Positions 1-14,269 of a stretch of 64,000 nt of DNA are shown here, one piece after another. The stretch covers positions 124,001 to 188,000 of the forward strand of contig NW_021638313.1 of NCBI RefSeq assembly GCF_900090045.1, written 5' to 3'. Within the stretch, counting starts at the first letter, position 1. Every line of letters begins with the position of its first letter. A model generated the notes under the pieces. That model did not search any database. It was not told the origin of the DNA and worked only from the letters and a program-made list of their open reading frames with translations. The stretch is from Plasmodium malariae. Lineage: Eukaryota; Apicomplexa; Aconoidasida; Haemosporida; Plasmodiidae. The position numbers and the translations under genes are program-made.

Positions 1-1637
1 TTTTTTTCGTTTTGATAAGTATACATTTTTTGTAAGTTCATTTATTTTAATTTTTTTTATGATTTCTTCATCATCATATATTGGGTGTTCTAGATTATCA
101 TGTGTTAAAAACTCACTTTTTCCCCCCCAATGCGATGGTATTAGAATTCTCAAAAAGTTCATTTGTCTTTTTTTTACCTTTTTTTTTTTTTTTAACAGAC
201 TTATTAATACGCACTAACATAAAAAGAAAAAAGGAATTATTAAATAAATCATTGTTATTATAGTATGTTTATTATTTTTTTAAGCTTATATTTTTATTTT
301 ACTTTAATAAAAAAAGAAAATACAATAATAGTTAAAATGCTTATTAATATAGATATTATGTTTGTGGTAGACACATATCCTTCTGGATCTGTAATATTTT
401 TTTAAATACATATATTTTTTTATAAATTATTTATAAAATAGTGAAATAAATAGCATTGGTGGTACCTGTTGTTGTAGAATGTGAAGAATGATCAGTAGAA
501 ATTAAGCCAAAATTGGGTGAAGCAGTATAGGTCGAAATATCTTTAGGATTAGGAAGTGCTACTGAATTTTCTGGAATTGGAGATTGTAATCTAGGAGATT
601 CTTCTCTTTTTGAGTCTACATATTTATTAGCTGTAGTAATTTTTAATTCTACAGACAGTGAAGATTCTGTATCTTCATTTTCTGCAGTTCCATCTTGGCT
701 AATTGAACTTTCAGTTGCTGTTTGAAGTGGAGATATCTCTAAAGGTGGAGCTTCCGCTTTGGGAGAATCTTCTCCTTGAGATAGATCTTGATTTTTAGGT
801 TTAACGGATTCTCGAGAGTTATATTCACTTTCTGACTCTTGCGAAACTTCATCTAGTTTTTTAGGTGTCTTTTCTTCTCTTAAAATTATATCAGACACTA
901 AGCATGTATTAATTCCTTGGAATGTTTTGGATTCGAGTATGTTGCATTTTTTTGTTGGAAATTGGGATAAATGTTCTTTGCTTCGGCAATTTTTGTATAA
1001 CTGAACCTTCTTATTATTAAAATGAACCATCCTTTCTTTAATCCACACATTATATTCTCTACATTTACTTATGCAGTTAGTATCACTCTTACAATTATAT
1101 TTATTACCTTTTTCTTTGAATGAATTTAGATATTTCAGATATTCTTGTTTTTGTTCACAGAAATCTTCTGCTTCATAATTTAATACTAAAATTTCTTTAT
1201 CATTCTCATCTAAAATCATAGGACATCCTCCATATTTGGTTAGTGCTGCATGGTAATTTTCGTAAAAAGTCCTTAATGCTCCTTTCCATCTATTTTGATC
1301 AATATATTTTGTTCGAGGAATTCTACTAATTACATGAGTATTCAGTGCTAGACATTTTTTCCTGAAATCATCTTTGTTATTCTCTTTTTGTATAGATGCA
1401 GTTTCACTTCGAATATAAGCTCCAGTTTGTGTAAATAGAGAATATGTAAGGAAATGCAATGCCCCGAAAGATTGAACTCTTAAATTCTAGTTTCAAAATA
1501 ATTATTAAGATTTATTTAAAAATAAATATTTATGTAAATTCTATTACGACATTTTTAATCATAAATAAACAACTTATGAATAAATGTAACCATATTAAAA
1601 AACAAAAAAATATTACCGAAGATAAACATTCTTCCAT
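1..1637 (-). CDS. STP1: STP1 protein, copy 1 (partial, runs off left edge)
   Basis: Subtelomeric transmembrane protein 1, a SURFIN-related Plasmodium protein thought to sit at the infected-cell or parasite surface. I read complement(join(1..213, 303..388, 466..1486, 1617..1637)). Exon 1 encodes MEECLSS. Exon 2 carries the Cys-containing ectodomain: a WKGALRTFY segment, YGGCPMILDE, EAEDFCEQ, then CNILE. A low-complexity stretch rich in S, T, P and E follows, with no Cys. The 86-nt exon 3 (split codon, phase 1) encodes one membrane segment ending FSFFIK. Exon 4 begins CVLISLL, then a Lys run and MNFLRILIPS, and stays open through YDDEEIIKK to base 1. All splice sites are GT/AG. The 15-A run in exon 4 (plus strand 179-193) is in frame on a careful count. 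The first 447 residues are visible; the Trp-rich end of the tail lies outside the window. It appears intact here. Family call is by pattern, and agrees with two paralogues in this window. Confidence 0.88.
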
Positions 1638-2099
1638 ATTTATACTATATTAATAATATATTTGTGGTAACTATCAATTAACTGCAAAATACAAATTTAT
1701 ATCTTATTATACATCAATAGTGAAATTTTAAAATAATAAATCATAAATCATAATAAAAAGAAATTACGAGATTACCATTTATTTAATAATTTTTTATATC
1801 AAAGTATAAAATAACTAAATATATTAATATTTATTTTATATGATTAAAATATACATTTACATTAGAGAGTTATATAACTTTAGATATATATTAATAATAT
1901 TGTGTTACTACAACACAGTTAAGTATATATGTCAATATAAAAATAATAGTTCATTTACAAAATAAAATCAAAATAACTTAAAATAAAAAATTACATATAA
2001 GTAATATTAATAAGTACTGTAAAGTTTTATGGAACATAATTATTATTAATATCTATATAGTGTCTTCTTCTTTTTTTTTCTAATATGGATTAAATAAAT

Positions 2100-2135
2100 A
2101 TTGTTACCTGTATTAATGTAAATAATTCTTATTAT
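2100..2135 (-). promoter_or_regulatory. Conserved element ~470 bp upstream of STP1 copy 1
   Basis: Read in gene direction this is a run of AATTATTTACATTAATACAG followed by GTAAC. The same pattern, including the CAG/GTA core, occurs about 470 bp upstream of STP1 copy 2 and about 450 bp upstream of copy 3. CAG|GTA is the consensus of a splice donor, so it may mark the end of an untranslated first exon. It could equally be a promoter element retained after duplication. Seen by eye only. Confidence 0.4.
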
Positions 2136-5100
2136 TCTTATTTTTTTCAAAAAATAAATAATCTTTTACGGTATCATCAATACTACTAATAATATGATTC
2201 TTTTTTATTTTGTTATTTTTCTATTTATTTTTGGTATTAACCATTTTACTTTTGTATATTCTTCGTTAATCTTTTTTTATATTTACTATGTTTTTTCTAG
2301 AAATGAGTATCAGTAATATATAAATTATACTAAATTTGTTCTATGGCTACTTAAAATACAGGCAACTAAAATATACTGACGCTTAATATTATATATATAT
2401 ATATATATCATTTACGTAAAAATTAATTATAATATATACTATGGAATTATATATTATCAAAATAATATATTTTAATAATGATTTATATGTTTCTCTGTTT
2501 GTGCTTATTACCACTTCTGGATATTAATTATTGAATAGGATTAAAATTTTATTTAATAAAATGCATATTTAGGCGTATTAATTAATTGAAATGTGTTTTC
2601 CTATTTAGTCTAAATACGAAAAGTTATTAGATATACATTTAGTAAAAAAACGATACTATATGAATGAAAATAAGTAAAGTAAGTATTTTATACAAAAAAG
2701 GAATGATATTACAATTTCGTGTAAATAAAATAAAATATTTCGTTAAATAATACAAATATTGAATTATCATAATTATATTTCTATAATTATTAGTACATAT
2801 GTTAGAAAAAAAATATTATAAATATTTAATTTAATTTTTGGTTTTTAATAAAATTAATAACTGTATGTAAATAACATCTTAAAACTACTGATAAATATTT
2901 ATTTAGTATGCAAAATAAAAATGCTTATGTATTATTTTATAATTATTTTTATTATTTGAGTGTTTAAATAGAATTACAGGAAAATTCAAAATTATTTGCG
3001 ACAGCATTGGTTATTCTGTTATAATGTAAATATATTATTTATGAATTTAATTCATTATTTGAAACAAGCATATAATAGATGTAGGATGATTCGAAAATTA
3101 AAAATAGGCAAATAAATTAATTGATAGTAATTTTTTGTCAGTAGTTAACTTAATTAATTTATTATAATTATGTTAAATCTATCAAAATTAATAAAAATAT
3201 TACTTTTTTCATATATATTTAATTTTTTATTTTTGGATTTATACAAATTTTTTGTTGTAAGTTTTTTTTTCTTTTAATTCCTTAAATTTTATCGGATCAT
3301 TTTTAAATATATTTTTATTAATAGCAATATATGAGGAAGAAATATAAAAATAATTATTAATTTTTTAATATATTATATATTAACATTTTGTATTTGAATA
3401 TATCATTTATATGTTAAACATAGTACATAATTAACATGTAAGAGTGGATGATTATCTAGCAAAATAAAAGCAAATATTATTTTCTCAAATATCTGAAAGT
3501 ATTTTGGGAAAAATGATTAATAATTGTGTTCAAATATATATATAAATTTTTTTCTTTACTATTTTATGATTATATGAAAATATTTTTTTTCTTTGTTCAT
3601 TTATTTTTCTTTGTTTTGTTTTAATATATGTTCAAATGTGTTGTAGGTTACTGTAGTTTTTTCGTAATTTTTATTTTAAAATAATAAAAAATTAATAAAC
3701 ATTCATAAAAATTATTGAAATTTTTTCATATAACTATGAGTATTTTAATTATATGTTTAAAAAATAATATTCGTCATTGAAATAAATGTATTGAATATAT
3801 AAACTTTTCAAGTCAATAGCCTAATGAAATTAAAATATATATACAGCAAAGTATATAGATAAAAATAAACTTAAAAATAACGCTATTTGATATACTTTAG
3901 TAACTTTAAATGATACATTATAATATTTTCTTATTTAGTATATATAAATATACAATGCAATAACTGTGATATATATTATTATAAAAATTTCTAACGAATT
4001 TAAAATTATACTTTATATTATATTATAGTTGAGTTTATAATTATTAATGTATTCCAATACTTTAATACTTTTTGAGCAATAATATAAATGATTAACATAA
4101 TACAAAAGTTTATATTATGATATATATTATGTAATATTATGTATATTCTTTTATATATACGTATATAAATGTAGACTCACAACATACCATACAAAGAACT
4201 TGTTTTTTTGTGCTTTTACTAATAATAGAATAAGCTGCTTTTATCCATATTATTATTATATGAAATATGTAATATTATTATTAGGATTTAATGTTGTTTA
4301 TTCCTAAGGAACAAAACATTATTGTTATATATATAATTTGTTTAATTTCAAATTATGTGCTCATAGCACTAATATTTCATATATAAATTTCTATAATTTA
4401 TTACGTTCTCATTATTTAATTATTAGAGAATATGTGATATAATATATGATTAATATTACATTAAATGAAAATTTATTTTTCTTATTATAAACATTTAGAT
4501 AATTTATTGATAATTCTGTTTTTCCATTGAAGCTGATATTCATATTACTATTATTTAAATATTAAATAGTCATTTTTCTTACATATCCATTTATATACTT
4601 TATATATATGGATTGTTTTTACGAAAAAATATTTATCCTAACTATACACATGATGAACAATTATATGGGAAATAGGGATAAAATTAAGCTTAGAGCTTTT
4701 TTATTTCTTATATGTTTAGCTTATAATATATAATTTTGCATAAAATATTTGTATTTTAATTACATGTTTTTTTTTTCATATTGTGAAATTAGTTCTCACT
4801 TTATATTCATTATTTTTTTAGAATTACCATCTGTTACATATCATTATATTTTGCAATTTAAATATTAAAAAAATTTATTATAATATTTTCTTTTTTTTTT
4901 ATTTTTAACATTACACCTTAGTTATCTTGTTCAAGAACTGATTTTATATTCAACAAAATTATTATTATAGAACATCTATACATTCAAATTATTTACAGTA
5001 TATATTGTATAATATTTACTGTCACGTAAATAAGGTAAGCATTTCCAGAGCCATGACTGTTACTTGGTCATTGTTCTCAAATATACATTTCAAATTATAT

Positions 5101-7365
5101 ATAATATTTTTTGAATATAGGGGAAAAGTTAAAAAATATGTAATAGTATTAAAAAATATTACTTAATTGTAAATTAACGTTTATTATGACATCAATGCAT
5201 TGTCTTAATATATAATAGGTTTCAAAGTAGAGTATTCAAATTTTTAAGTAGAATAATTGATAGTTTTAGAGAAAAACAGTATGATATATATTGAAATAAA
5301 TGTTAATATAATTACTTAAAATAATGATGCGTATTAATATGTACTAGAATCAGAAGGTTCTTTTACTGGTAACGCGAGAACCTCAAATGAGTATTTTTAA
5401 CGAAAACGAAAATCATTGACATTTAGTGGTTTTATTCGGTTCATTAACATGTTTTAAGATAGTTACACTTTTAAACTTAGTTATATTATTCTTAGTGTTT
5501 TACGTTGAATACAAAATATATTTCAATTTTATACAATACATCTGTTTATAGGGTGACATATTAAGTTATGACTTTTAAATAGATAATAATACTATATGAA
5601 TTAACTGAAACATAGAAATTTTATAGAAGTAGAAAGCAAACAATTGGTAACAAACATGTAAAAAATGAGAAAGTTTCAAACAATTTATCTTTATAAAAAA
5701 CGGAAGAAAAGTTTATTTAAAATAATAATACTTGAATCCATAAAAATAATGCAATAAATTCAATAAAAACTGAACATTTAAATAAATCTATTATTTTGTG
5801 TGGATTTTGAAATATATAGTTATTTAAATTATAAAATAATATTTTGGACATTAAAATTTAATAATAATTCACATTTATTTTGTCTTATTTGTATATAATA
5901 TATATTTGATATAAAAATGATATAACATGAAAAAAATATTCACTTTATTGATATATTTGTGCATATTTAAGAATATAATATATTTAATGAACAATATTTA
6001 ATATAGATATATAAAGCATTCAATAAAAAAGTTAAAAAATGTGTATATTATTTTTTAATTTATTTACAAAATTAAATAATTGAGAAAAATATTAATTTAT
6101 TTTTTAAAAAAACATTTCAAAAAGAAAACGATTAGAACTTATGAATGTTGCTAATCCTGCAACGTTTTATATATGAGTAAATATTTAGGAGGATTTTATT
6201 ATATAATGTACTTACTTCTGATAATTTATTTTACAGTTTATGTATATAAATTATTATCAAAATTTTTAAATGGTTTATAGTGCATTATATATGGAATCCT
6301 TATCTGAGAGTAAGAAATTGGAATAATCCAGTACTTTGAAAAAATAGTAGAAAATATATAAGATCACTCATAAATCTTATAACGGAAGTAATATATATAT
6401 ATTAAAACATTAAAAATATGATAATGTTAATATCTGTAAACTTTTTTTTAATTACTCTTTAGTAAGAATAATATTTCTTATGAATTATTATATTAAGTTG
6501 AATAACAGATGATTACAATAATTTTTTGTATATATAATATTTGTATAATTATATTCATCCGTATTGCTTTTCAAACGTTATGGAAATATGTAGGTACAAT
6601 ACGTTTATGTTTCTAAAAGTACTTTTAACACAATATTAATTATTCATATATTTATTTCCACTTATTATGGTTAACATGTAAAGCACGTTCCTAGAATTAT
6701 ATATTTTTAAAACAATAAATAAAAATAAATATATTAGTTATAAAATTATAAAGTAAATAATTGTTTAATCATATATTTTTTTGACGATCAAAGCGTTAAT
6801 ATTTCTTATGTTTTATGTAATTAAGATATCTTATAATTTATAGTATGTATATTAGATTGATATATTATTATATTAATGAAATTGTATGCAATATTTCTAA
6901 AACTATCTTACATTTAATCTGATTTTTTATTATATTATTATTTCTCGTAATTATATATATTTAGTTAAAAAAAAAAAATTTTTTATAGATGAATGTGGAG
7001 ACGTTCACTCAGAAATAATGTTGTAAGTTAAATTTAATAAAAAATTATAATTATCAAAAATTATAATAAGAAAACATTAAATTAATTTTCATTTACCTTT
7101 AAATATATATTTATTCTTAGATCATTTTAGGTAATAACACATTAATTTGATTTTTTAAAGATATAATAAAATATTGTGGATTGTATGTACTCAAGGAATA
7201 ACCATAAAAATGTATCATAAATAACACAGAATATTGTCTTCTCCATTTATTATTAGTATTACTATATTATTATAATATTTACTATATTATTAAAAATTGT
7301 TTTTCAAAAGTAAATTTTTATAAAATTAGAAATATTAACAGTATATCATCCGTAAAATTAGTAAT

Positions 7366-7425
7366 TTTCTTCTTAATATATAGAGGGATATTCTATATAT
7401 ATATTCTCTACATTCTGTATAACGG
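7366..7425 (+). promoter_or_regulatory. Conserved upstream block of fam gene 1
   Basis: A block beginning TCATCCGTAAAATTAGTAAT and continuing to a TATATTCTCTACATTCTGTAT-like stretch. Related blocks lie at similar distance (about 400-480 bp) upstream of the starts of the other fam genes at 10755-10825, 21920-21975 and 25220-25310, and upstream of the pseudogene at 41385-41460. It is a candidate promoter or 5' UTR element. It could also be a passive remnant of module duplication. Confidence 0.35.
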
Positions 7426-7807
7426 ATAAATTCAACATTTCCCCATAACAAGAAATAGAGTATTTGTTTCGTTTTTATTAATGACAATATTAGTAAGGAA
7501 AATATTCAGTTAGTTCGTTACATTAAATAAATAATTATATGTTTCTAATATTTATGAATTATTTTCAATTATTTTATTTTTTTTAAGGTCATTTTGTTTT
7601 TTTTATAATTTATGGTAACAATTATATTATTTTTAAACTTATTTTACTTTATATATATAGTAAAGCATATTATATTTGTATATATATTATTATGTATTTT
7701 TGAAGATAAAATAAAAAAAGTTTTTAAAAACAAATTTAGCTTACTGTATCTTTAAAAGTAAATTACTCTTAATTTTTTCCTCTCTGCATATGTTAAATAT
7801 GTACATG

Positions 7808-8702
7808 ATGAAACAAAAAATGAACTTACATATTATTATAAAAATTTGTGAGTTTCTCGTTTTAACTTGGATATACCCTTTTATCAATGATCTGGTGCGA
7901 TTGTATTATTTAAGGGAAATTGTCTTGTTTATATTCATAATGTTTTATTTTTATTAATCATATACTTTATTATGAAATTATTTTTTTTTTAAAAATATGT
8001 ACCTTGTTTTTTTAGAATGTACCTAATTATTATTTGGATAAATGCTACAATAATAATAGAATGTTAGATACAAGAAATTATCGATCACTGACAAAAAATA
8101 AGCGGGAAAAAGAATCAAATATTGCAGGAGTAAAAGAAGGAAAATCAATATATAAGAAATTCGAAAAAAAAGAAATATTTAATAATGAAAAAGAATCTAC
8201 AGTTAGAAACAAGCTATCAAATGGAAGTTTACTAAATAAGGCACAGTACTACACAGAAATTATAGATTATAATAATGGAATGTTTGATGGAAAACATTTC
8301 CATTTTCAAAAAAAATGGATAAAAAAAAAATATTATGATGATTTTCTTGAGAAAAAAAAGAGAATTCATGATATAGCTTTAAAAAAAATAAAATTTAAAA
8401 ATTACGGATTTGGAGTTGCTATACTTTTTATTTTTTTCTTATTCGGATTAGGATTACCTACACTAAATATATTATCTACTTTAAATATTATACAAAATGG
8501 AGTTTACGAAAACACATTAATGCATAAGATTTGGATATTTATAGAAGGATGCATCAATGGAATTGGTTTAAACAAAGATAATATATATTTAGTATCATTG
8601 TCTATACTTCTCGTTTTATTAGCTATTGTAGTTATAATAGTCTTAACTAGGATTTTAAGAAATAATGAAAAATATAATAAGACTAAATTGATGATTGATT
8701 AA
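7808..8702 (+). CDS. fam-l/fam-m-like exported protein (FDGKHFHF type), fam gene 1
   Basis: Two-exon exported-protein gene, join(7808..7894, 8016..8702), 257 aa. Exon 1 (29 codons) encodes a hydrophobic N-terminal segment ending WIYPFINDL, which acts as signal sequence or recessed ER entry signal. The donor is GTGCGA, weaker than the GTATG or GTACG of its relatives. Exon 2 carries a PEXEL-like motif (NYRSLTK, RxL at residues 52-54), the block YYTEIIDYNNGMFDGKHFHF (107-126), and membrane segments near 161-181 and 220-242, ending with a basic tail. Families of this kind (PF12420, fam-L/fam-M-like) are expanded in P. malariae and reported as exported, with a predicted RH5-like fold. An ATG at 7805 precedes the chosen one; 7808 was taken because it gives the 87-nt first exon shared by all relatives here. 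I lean towards fam-m for this subtype. It forms a head-to-tail doublet with the gene at 11.2 kb. Confidence 0.85.
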
Positions 8703-11210
8703 AATAAATATAAAAAATTTACAATATTATGTGAAAAATCCTTTAGTAAGAACTAATATTTGTAATATCTTTAATTATGTTCTTATTAAACTTACTCATA
8801 ATTAATTATATTTTATAGATTCTCAAGTATATGCTTTGTCCTTTTGATGCAGATCAATGAAATATAATGTTCTTCGTTTTTTTGTAAATTTGAATATTTG
8901 ATGATTTCAAATTTGTTTATCAAAATAATTATTTCAACTCAATTATTTTCTTAATATATATATTTGTGTATCTAAATGGAATTTTATGAAAAATATATGC
9001 TTTTTCTTATAAATGAGTATAAAGCAGCACAACTCATATATTCTTATTAGTGTGTTATATTTTATATTTGATATGAAAATTGTTTTCTTATCTTTTTTAT
9101 CTTGTTCTAATGTAAAATGATTATGTTTTAAAGTTATTAAATAAAAGTGTTATTATCTTTAAATTTACAATAGCTATATTTTATTTTATATTTAATGAAT
9201 AGGAGTGAATATATATTTGTTAAAGTAATATGTATATTATTTATACATGGAAAAATATTTAATTTTATTTCTATAAATACTGTTTTATGTGATATATGTA
9301 ATAAAATATATTAATTTTAAAAGATGTATTTAATAGTCATTTATATTTTTTGCATTTTATATTTATGTAATTATAAATATATAATAGTATTATATTCTTG
9401 TTAATTATTTATTATTTATAATTAAATACTAATTTGGAAATTCGAAATAATTACAATTAAAAGGAGTTAGATCCATTTATAATATCATTATTATATTTCT
9501 TATTGGCACAGTTATTTCGATTCCGAATAAATTATTTAAATACAAGTTGTTTTGAAAAATTATAGAAAATTATACTAGATATGATTCTTATTTTTCATGT
9601 CATTAAATTTTTAATATATTAGATTGAATCAACTGTTAATAGGCAAAATATGCAAATATACCTTATTTACTCCTTAAAATTTTAAATATCTAAAAATGCT
9701 TTATATGCCTATAAATATATATTTATATGTAATTAGGATAAATACATATTCTTACTATTTTCTATTATGTGTAAGTATTTATTTATATATTTGTCTTACT
9801 TCGTATGGTATCTATACATATATTAAGTAAATGTTTAATATTATTTAGGTGTATAAAATTACATAAATCGTTTATATTTATCATTACTAATTCCTTCATA
9901 TTTATAACGATAATTTTTTAAATAAAATAACAGTAAAAAAAAAAATTTTATTTTTCTACGATTAATTTATAAATAGATGTTCAAAGTACAGATTATTACT
10001 AATATATATTAAAATTTTATTATTTCAACTTTTGTTTTAGTATAAACTGTATTTAAGGAATAATATATTTTGTGTGTTCCTACGATATTTCTATTAATAA
10101 GAGGATACATACATTTAATATTTTATTAATCCATATAAATAATTTTAATTCATATCTATTTTTAAAAATATTACTTCAATGGTTTTAATAATAATACATG
10201 ATAACGAAAGATGTTATAAATTACTATTACTGGCAAAATAAAACGAATATATTATTTAAGTAAGGATACTCTGGAACTAAATATTTTCCAGAAAGAATAA
10301 CGCTATCATTTAATTTCTTTTTTTTTTTTCATTATATTTCTTCTAAATATGTAAATTTAAATAAAAAAAAAAAAAAAAAATTCTGGTAAATGAATTTAAA
10401 AGTAAATCGTTAACGAAAATGATAAGAATTAAAGTAAAAATTATAATATTCAGAAATTATTATACAAAAATAAAAAAATTTAATTTATTTACCTTTTATA
10501 TACATATTATTTCATAGATTTGATTGTAAGTTTTACGTTCTATATTTTAAGTGATTTGTAGTCCTTTGAAAAACGAAAGCTTTACATTTAGTATATCATA
10601 AGATGTGGTGCATAATATTGCTTTTTTTGTTTATCATTTTTGCTATTTTTTTATTAAATAATAATAATATTACTTAACACTAATAAAACGTCTTTCCAAA
10701 ATACGATGTTAATAAAATTAGAATTATTAATAGAAAAATATTGTCATAATTATATATTATCATCCCCAAATAGAGGACAATATATTTCCTACATTCTATA
10801 CATACTATATTCTATAGATTCCATAAACTAGATATATTCAGTATTTAGAAATATTAATGAAACTTATACTTTAATTATTAGTAAAAAAACAATTTGATTA
10901 AACTCCCACATATAATAAATAAATTATATATTTTAAATATTCTTGAATAAATTCAAATTTTGTTATTTTTATTATAATTATTTATTTAAAAATATAATTA
11001 AATAATAATTTTTTAATATATATTTAGAGTTTTCATTTTATATATCTGTATAAAAATACTTTGTAGTTACATATATGTTATTAGGTTTTTATGAAAATAT
11101 ATAAAAAAAAATTAGAAAAATAAATGTAGCATCATATATGATTAGAAGTATACAATATTAATGTAAATTTATTCGTCATTTTATACATTATAGATCTAAA
11201 AATGTATATC
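8703..11210. other. Intergenic region between the two members of fam doublet 1
   Basis: About 2.5 kb of AT-rich sequence. Near 9200 (about 500 bp after the stop) a short AGTGAATA-containing stretch recurs at the same distance downstream of the other three intact fam genes. Near 10755-10825 lies the conserved upstream block of the next fam gene. Long A and T runs occur near 10320 and 10365. No coding frame is evident. Confidence 0.55.
10755..10825 (+). promoter_or_regulatory. Conserved upstream block of fam gene 2
   Basis: Contains ATCATCCCCAAATAGAGGAC followed by a TTTCCTACATTCTATACATA-like stretch. It is a degenerate match to the block upstream of fam gene 1 and lies about 390-460 bp before the start at 11211. 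Function is inferred only from position and recurrence. Confidence 0.33.
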
Positions 11211-12240
11211 ATGAAACAATATCTTAAGTCAATCTTATTTATTAAAATTTCTGTGTTTGTTCTTGTAACTTGGATATCCCATCTTAACGATGATAACGTA
11301 TGCTCAAATTATTTAAGGATATTTTTATTATTTATATTTTTCTGTATTTTATTCTTATTTATACTGTTTTTAGTGTTTTATTTTTAATTTTATTAAATCA
11401 TAAATATTTAATTTATGTTTTCAGGTGATGTTTAACAAACCTCTAGATAACATATACAAATTTTATGGAAAAATATATACAAGAAATTATCGATTACTAG
11501 CAAATTATAAAAAAAATAAAGACTCAATTATTACGGGGTTAAAGGAGGAGATATTAAATAATGGAGTTCATGAAAGTAAAGATCTAACTTATAAGGAAAA
11601 GGAGAAGACAGGACAAAAGAAATTATCATGTAAATATTCATCCAGGAATGGAGGTGTAGATGTAAAAGCTATGGGAAATAAATATTGTACATTTGAAACA
11701 AAAAAATATTCCAATATGGAAAAAAAAATATTCAAAGAACTTGATTATGTAAATTTTCTTCAAAACAACAGAACAATTAGCGACAAGACTTACAAAAAAA
11801 TAATCCATAAAAAATATGGTTTAAAACTAGCTATACCTGTATTATTGTTCTTGTTTTTCTTGATAGTATCCATAGTAGATTTCTCACTAGGTTTTTCTAC
11901 AACTAACGTTACATGGGATGGAAGTTTTTTAGGACTATGGCCTCATTTAAAAGAGTTGACTAATAATGAGGATGGATGGTTATCGACTGCATTAAAATGG
12001 TTGAAAGGAAATACATCAGGATTATGGAAGCACTATGTTGTTGGGACACAGAATAATGTATGTGATTTGTGTAAAAATGCAGCTGATAATCTGGATATAA
12101 AATGCATATTAGGACAATTACTTGGATACATATTATATTTCGTACCATTCATTATATTAGGTGTCACATTTATATCATGGATTATTTATTACCATAAAAA
12201 AGTTAAAAAATATCAAAAAATTAAATTAAGGAAAAGATAA
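11211..12240 (+). CDS. fam-l/fam-m-like exported protein (FETKKYS type), fam gene 2
   Basis: Two-exon gene, join(11211..11297, 11425..12240), 300 aa. Exon 1 encodes a hydrophobic leader (MKQYLKSILFIK... ending NDDN) and splices in phase 0 at GTATGC; exon 2 opens VMFNKPLDN. A PEXEL-like RLLA lies at residues 52-55. The diagnostic block CTFETKKYSNMEKKIFKELD begins near residue 117 and is followed by NNRTISDKTYKKI. Two membrane segments (about 164-185 and 259-284) flank a loop rich in Trp and Cys (WPHLK, KWLKG, VCDLC). The C terminus is basic (KKVKKYQKIK). An upstream in-frame ATG at 11202 exists; 11211 was preferred because it gives the family's 87-nt exon 1. I lean towards fam-l for this subtype. 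It is the second member of the doublet with the gene at 7.8 kb, on the same strand. Confidence 0.86.
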
Positions 12241-13854
12241 AATTAATAATAAGAAAAATGTTTTATTCTATAAAGAAGTCTTTAATATGATTTACTAACT
12301 CTAACACCTTTACTCAAGAGTTTATTAAACTTCCATATAATTACTTATATTTTATAAATGCATATGCACACAAGTCGCTTTTTTTTTTTTACAAATATAT
12401 AACAAAAGATTTTATTTTATCTAAATTTGAATTTTTAACATCCTTCAATTCTATTATAAGGTAATGTATGAGAATGATTAATTTTCATGGTTTCCTATAT
12501 ACAAGTATGCATTTATATAGATTGTCATTAAAAATGATTATATATACTACATATGTGGGTTAAATTTAATATATAATAACCAAATTTATATAAATTTACT
12601 GAAATATTTTATTTTCTATTTTATTTAAAAGAACTCGTTTTGTGTTTTTTATTTTGTTATAATCTAAAAGTGTTATTTATTTATGTTATTAAGAAAAATT
12701 ATAATTACCTTTGTATTAGCAATTAATTTATTTTGTTTTGTATATAATAAAAGTGAATATATGTCGTTTCTCTTATATGTATATATATATATACTTCTTA
12801 AACCTTGGAAAGAGCTTATATTTCTTTTACAAAATAGGTGTATGAAAAATATTTTGTAGAACGTAATTGTTGTAAAAAGTTTTTTAATGTATATTTATTT
12901 TACTTTGAATGATATATCTTTGAAGATATAAAAATGTATTTAAAATATATTTCTTTTAAATTTTTATTATTTGTTGTAGTTTAAAAACTTATATATTTTT
13001 TATATATTTGTAACTTAATGAAGAGTTAAAAATATTAATTATTTTATTATTGCGTTTATTTGAGGTATTTAATTAATTTTGCAGTAACTGAATTGTATAT
13101 ATATATATATACACTATAGAAACAATTTATAAATAAACATACTGCAAATTTATTTCATTTATTGTATTACTAAAAAATTGAACTAATGAATTAAATGTAA
13201 TCATATATGAATGAATTATATATGTAATTTCTTTTTTTCTTCTTTTTATAAGAATTTATAAACAATTAATCATGTCATATTATTGAAAAAAATTATATTA
13301 AAATTATGTAGTCCTATATTTTTCATTTGTAGGAAATTATTCAATAATATTAATAAGAAAAATGCATATATTATATAGAATTACAAAGTATAATAAAATG
13401 TAAGTAAGAATGTTCCTATAGTTAAAAAAAAAGAAAAAAATATTACGAAAATGCTCTTTTGTATAAGGCATAACAACAATATTTATAAAAATATCTATAT
13501 GAATAAAAAAGTAATGATGATAATAAAACTTGTATAGAATTATAAAAACTTGTTTTCATGTATTTATTCTTTTTCTTTAATACTATTAGCTTTTCATTTA
13601 TTTGTATATTTATTGTATTCCCAAAGTAAAATACATGACAACAAAATTCTTCTTTACTAGAAGCCACTTAAGAAAAAGTTATATTTTGAGCATGTATAAC
13701 ATTAAAACCGTAAAAAAGTTAGATACTTAATTCAAAAAAAATAAAAATACTTTTTGGGAATTTTCTGAATATTAAGATTTTAATTTTTCTATGATAATAT
13801 TGAACTTTAATATATATAATTTGTTTTAAACTTTCTTTTAATTGTTTTTAATTG

Positions 13855-13857
<3 letters not shown>

Positions 13858-13895
<38 letters not shown>
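13858..13895. repeat. (AT)n microsatellite
   Basis: An uninterrupted alternating A/T tract of 38 bases, ending immediately before TGTAACGAAC. Such tracts are common between genes in Plasmodium and are prone to length change. Confidence 0.9.
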
Positions 13896-13898
<3 letters not shown>

Positions 13899-14269
13899 AC
13901 GAACATACATTACGTGGGTATGTATATTCCATGAGAGATCCTTAGTTCACATATTTACATGTCCCTCTTATCTGACTTCGTTTATTCTCTCTTTTATCTT
14001 AGTTTTTTAGTTTTCTATTTTTGTAATTAATATTTGAAATATTAAAATCTAAAATTAAGATAATATTAAATTCCAATAGAAATACATCGTATACTAGTTT
14101 TTAAGAATAAGTAATATTTGAAATTTACAGTTGTAGCAAAATAAATGAATTTAACACATAATATTGAATTAATACAATAATTATTGTAATATTTATAGTT
14201 AAAATTATAAAAAATAATTTATTTTATCTACTTAGGGTATCAATTTTTATTGTACCTATATGTATTTAT

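Larger units (their letters stand above)
1638..7807. other. AT-rich intergenic region, no gene seen
   Basis: About 6.2 kb between the divergently transcribed STP1 copy 1 and the first fam gene. It is almost pure AT with short A/T runs, and stop codons are dense in all frames. Two pieces look functional: a motif near 2104-2130 shared with the upstream regions of the other STP1 copies, and a block near 7366-7425 shared with the upstream regions of the fam genes. I see nothing coding in the rest. Confidence 0.6.

Noticed and set aside
179..193. Suspected frameshift in the poly-A run at the start of STP1 copy 1 exon 4
   Set aside because: Counting the run as 15 bases keeps the frame through MNFLRILIPS; the first impression of a break came from miscounting.
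11202..11387. Separate 61-aa gene before fam gene 2
   Set aside because: It is exon 1 of fam gene 2 read through into its intron; the GTATGC donor at 11298 and exon 2 at 11425 explain it.
13858..13895. Centromere candidate
   Set aside because: Plasmodium centromeres are kilobase-long tracts of nearly pure AT; this is a short dinucleotide repeat.
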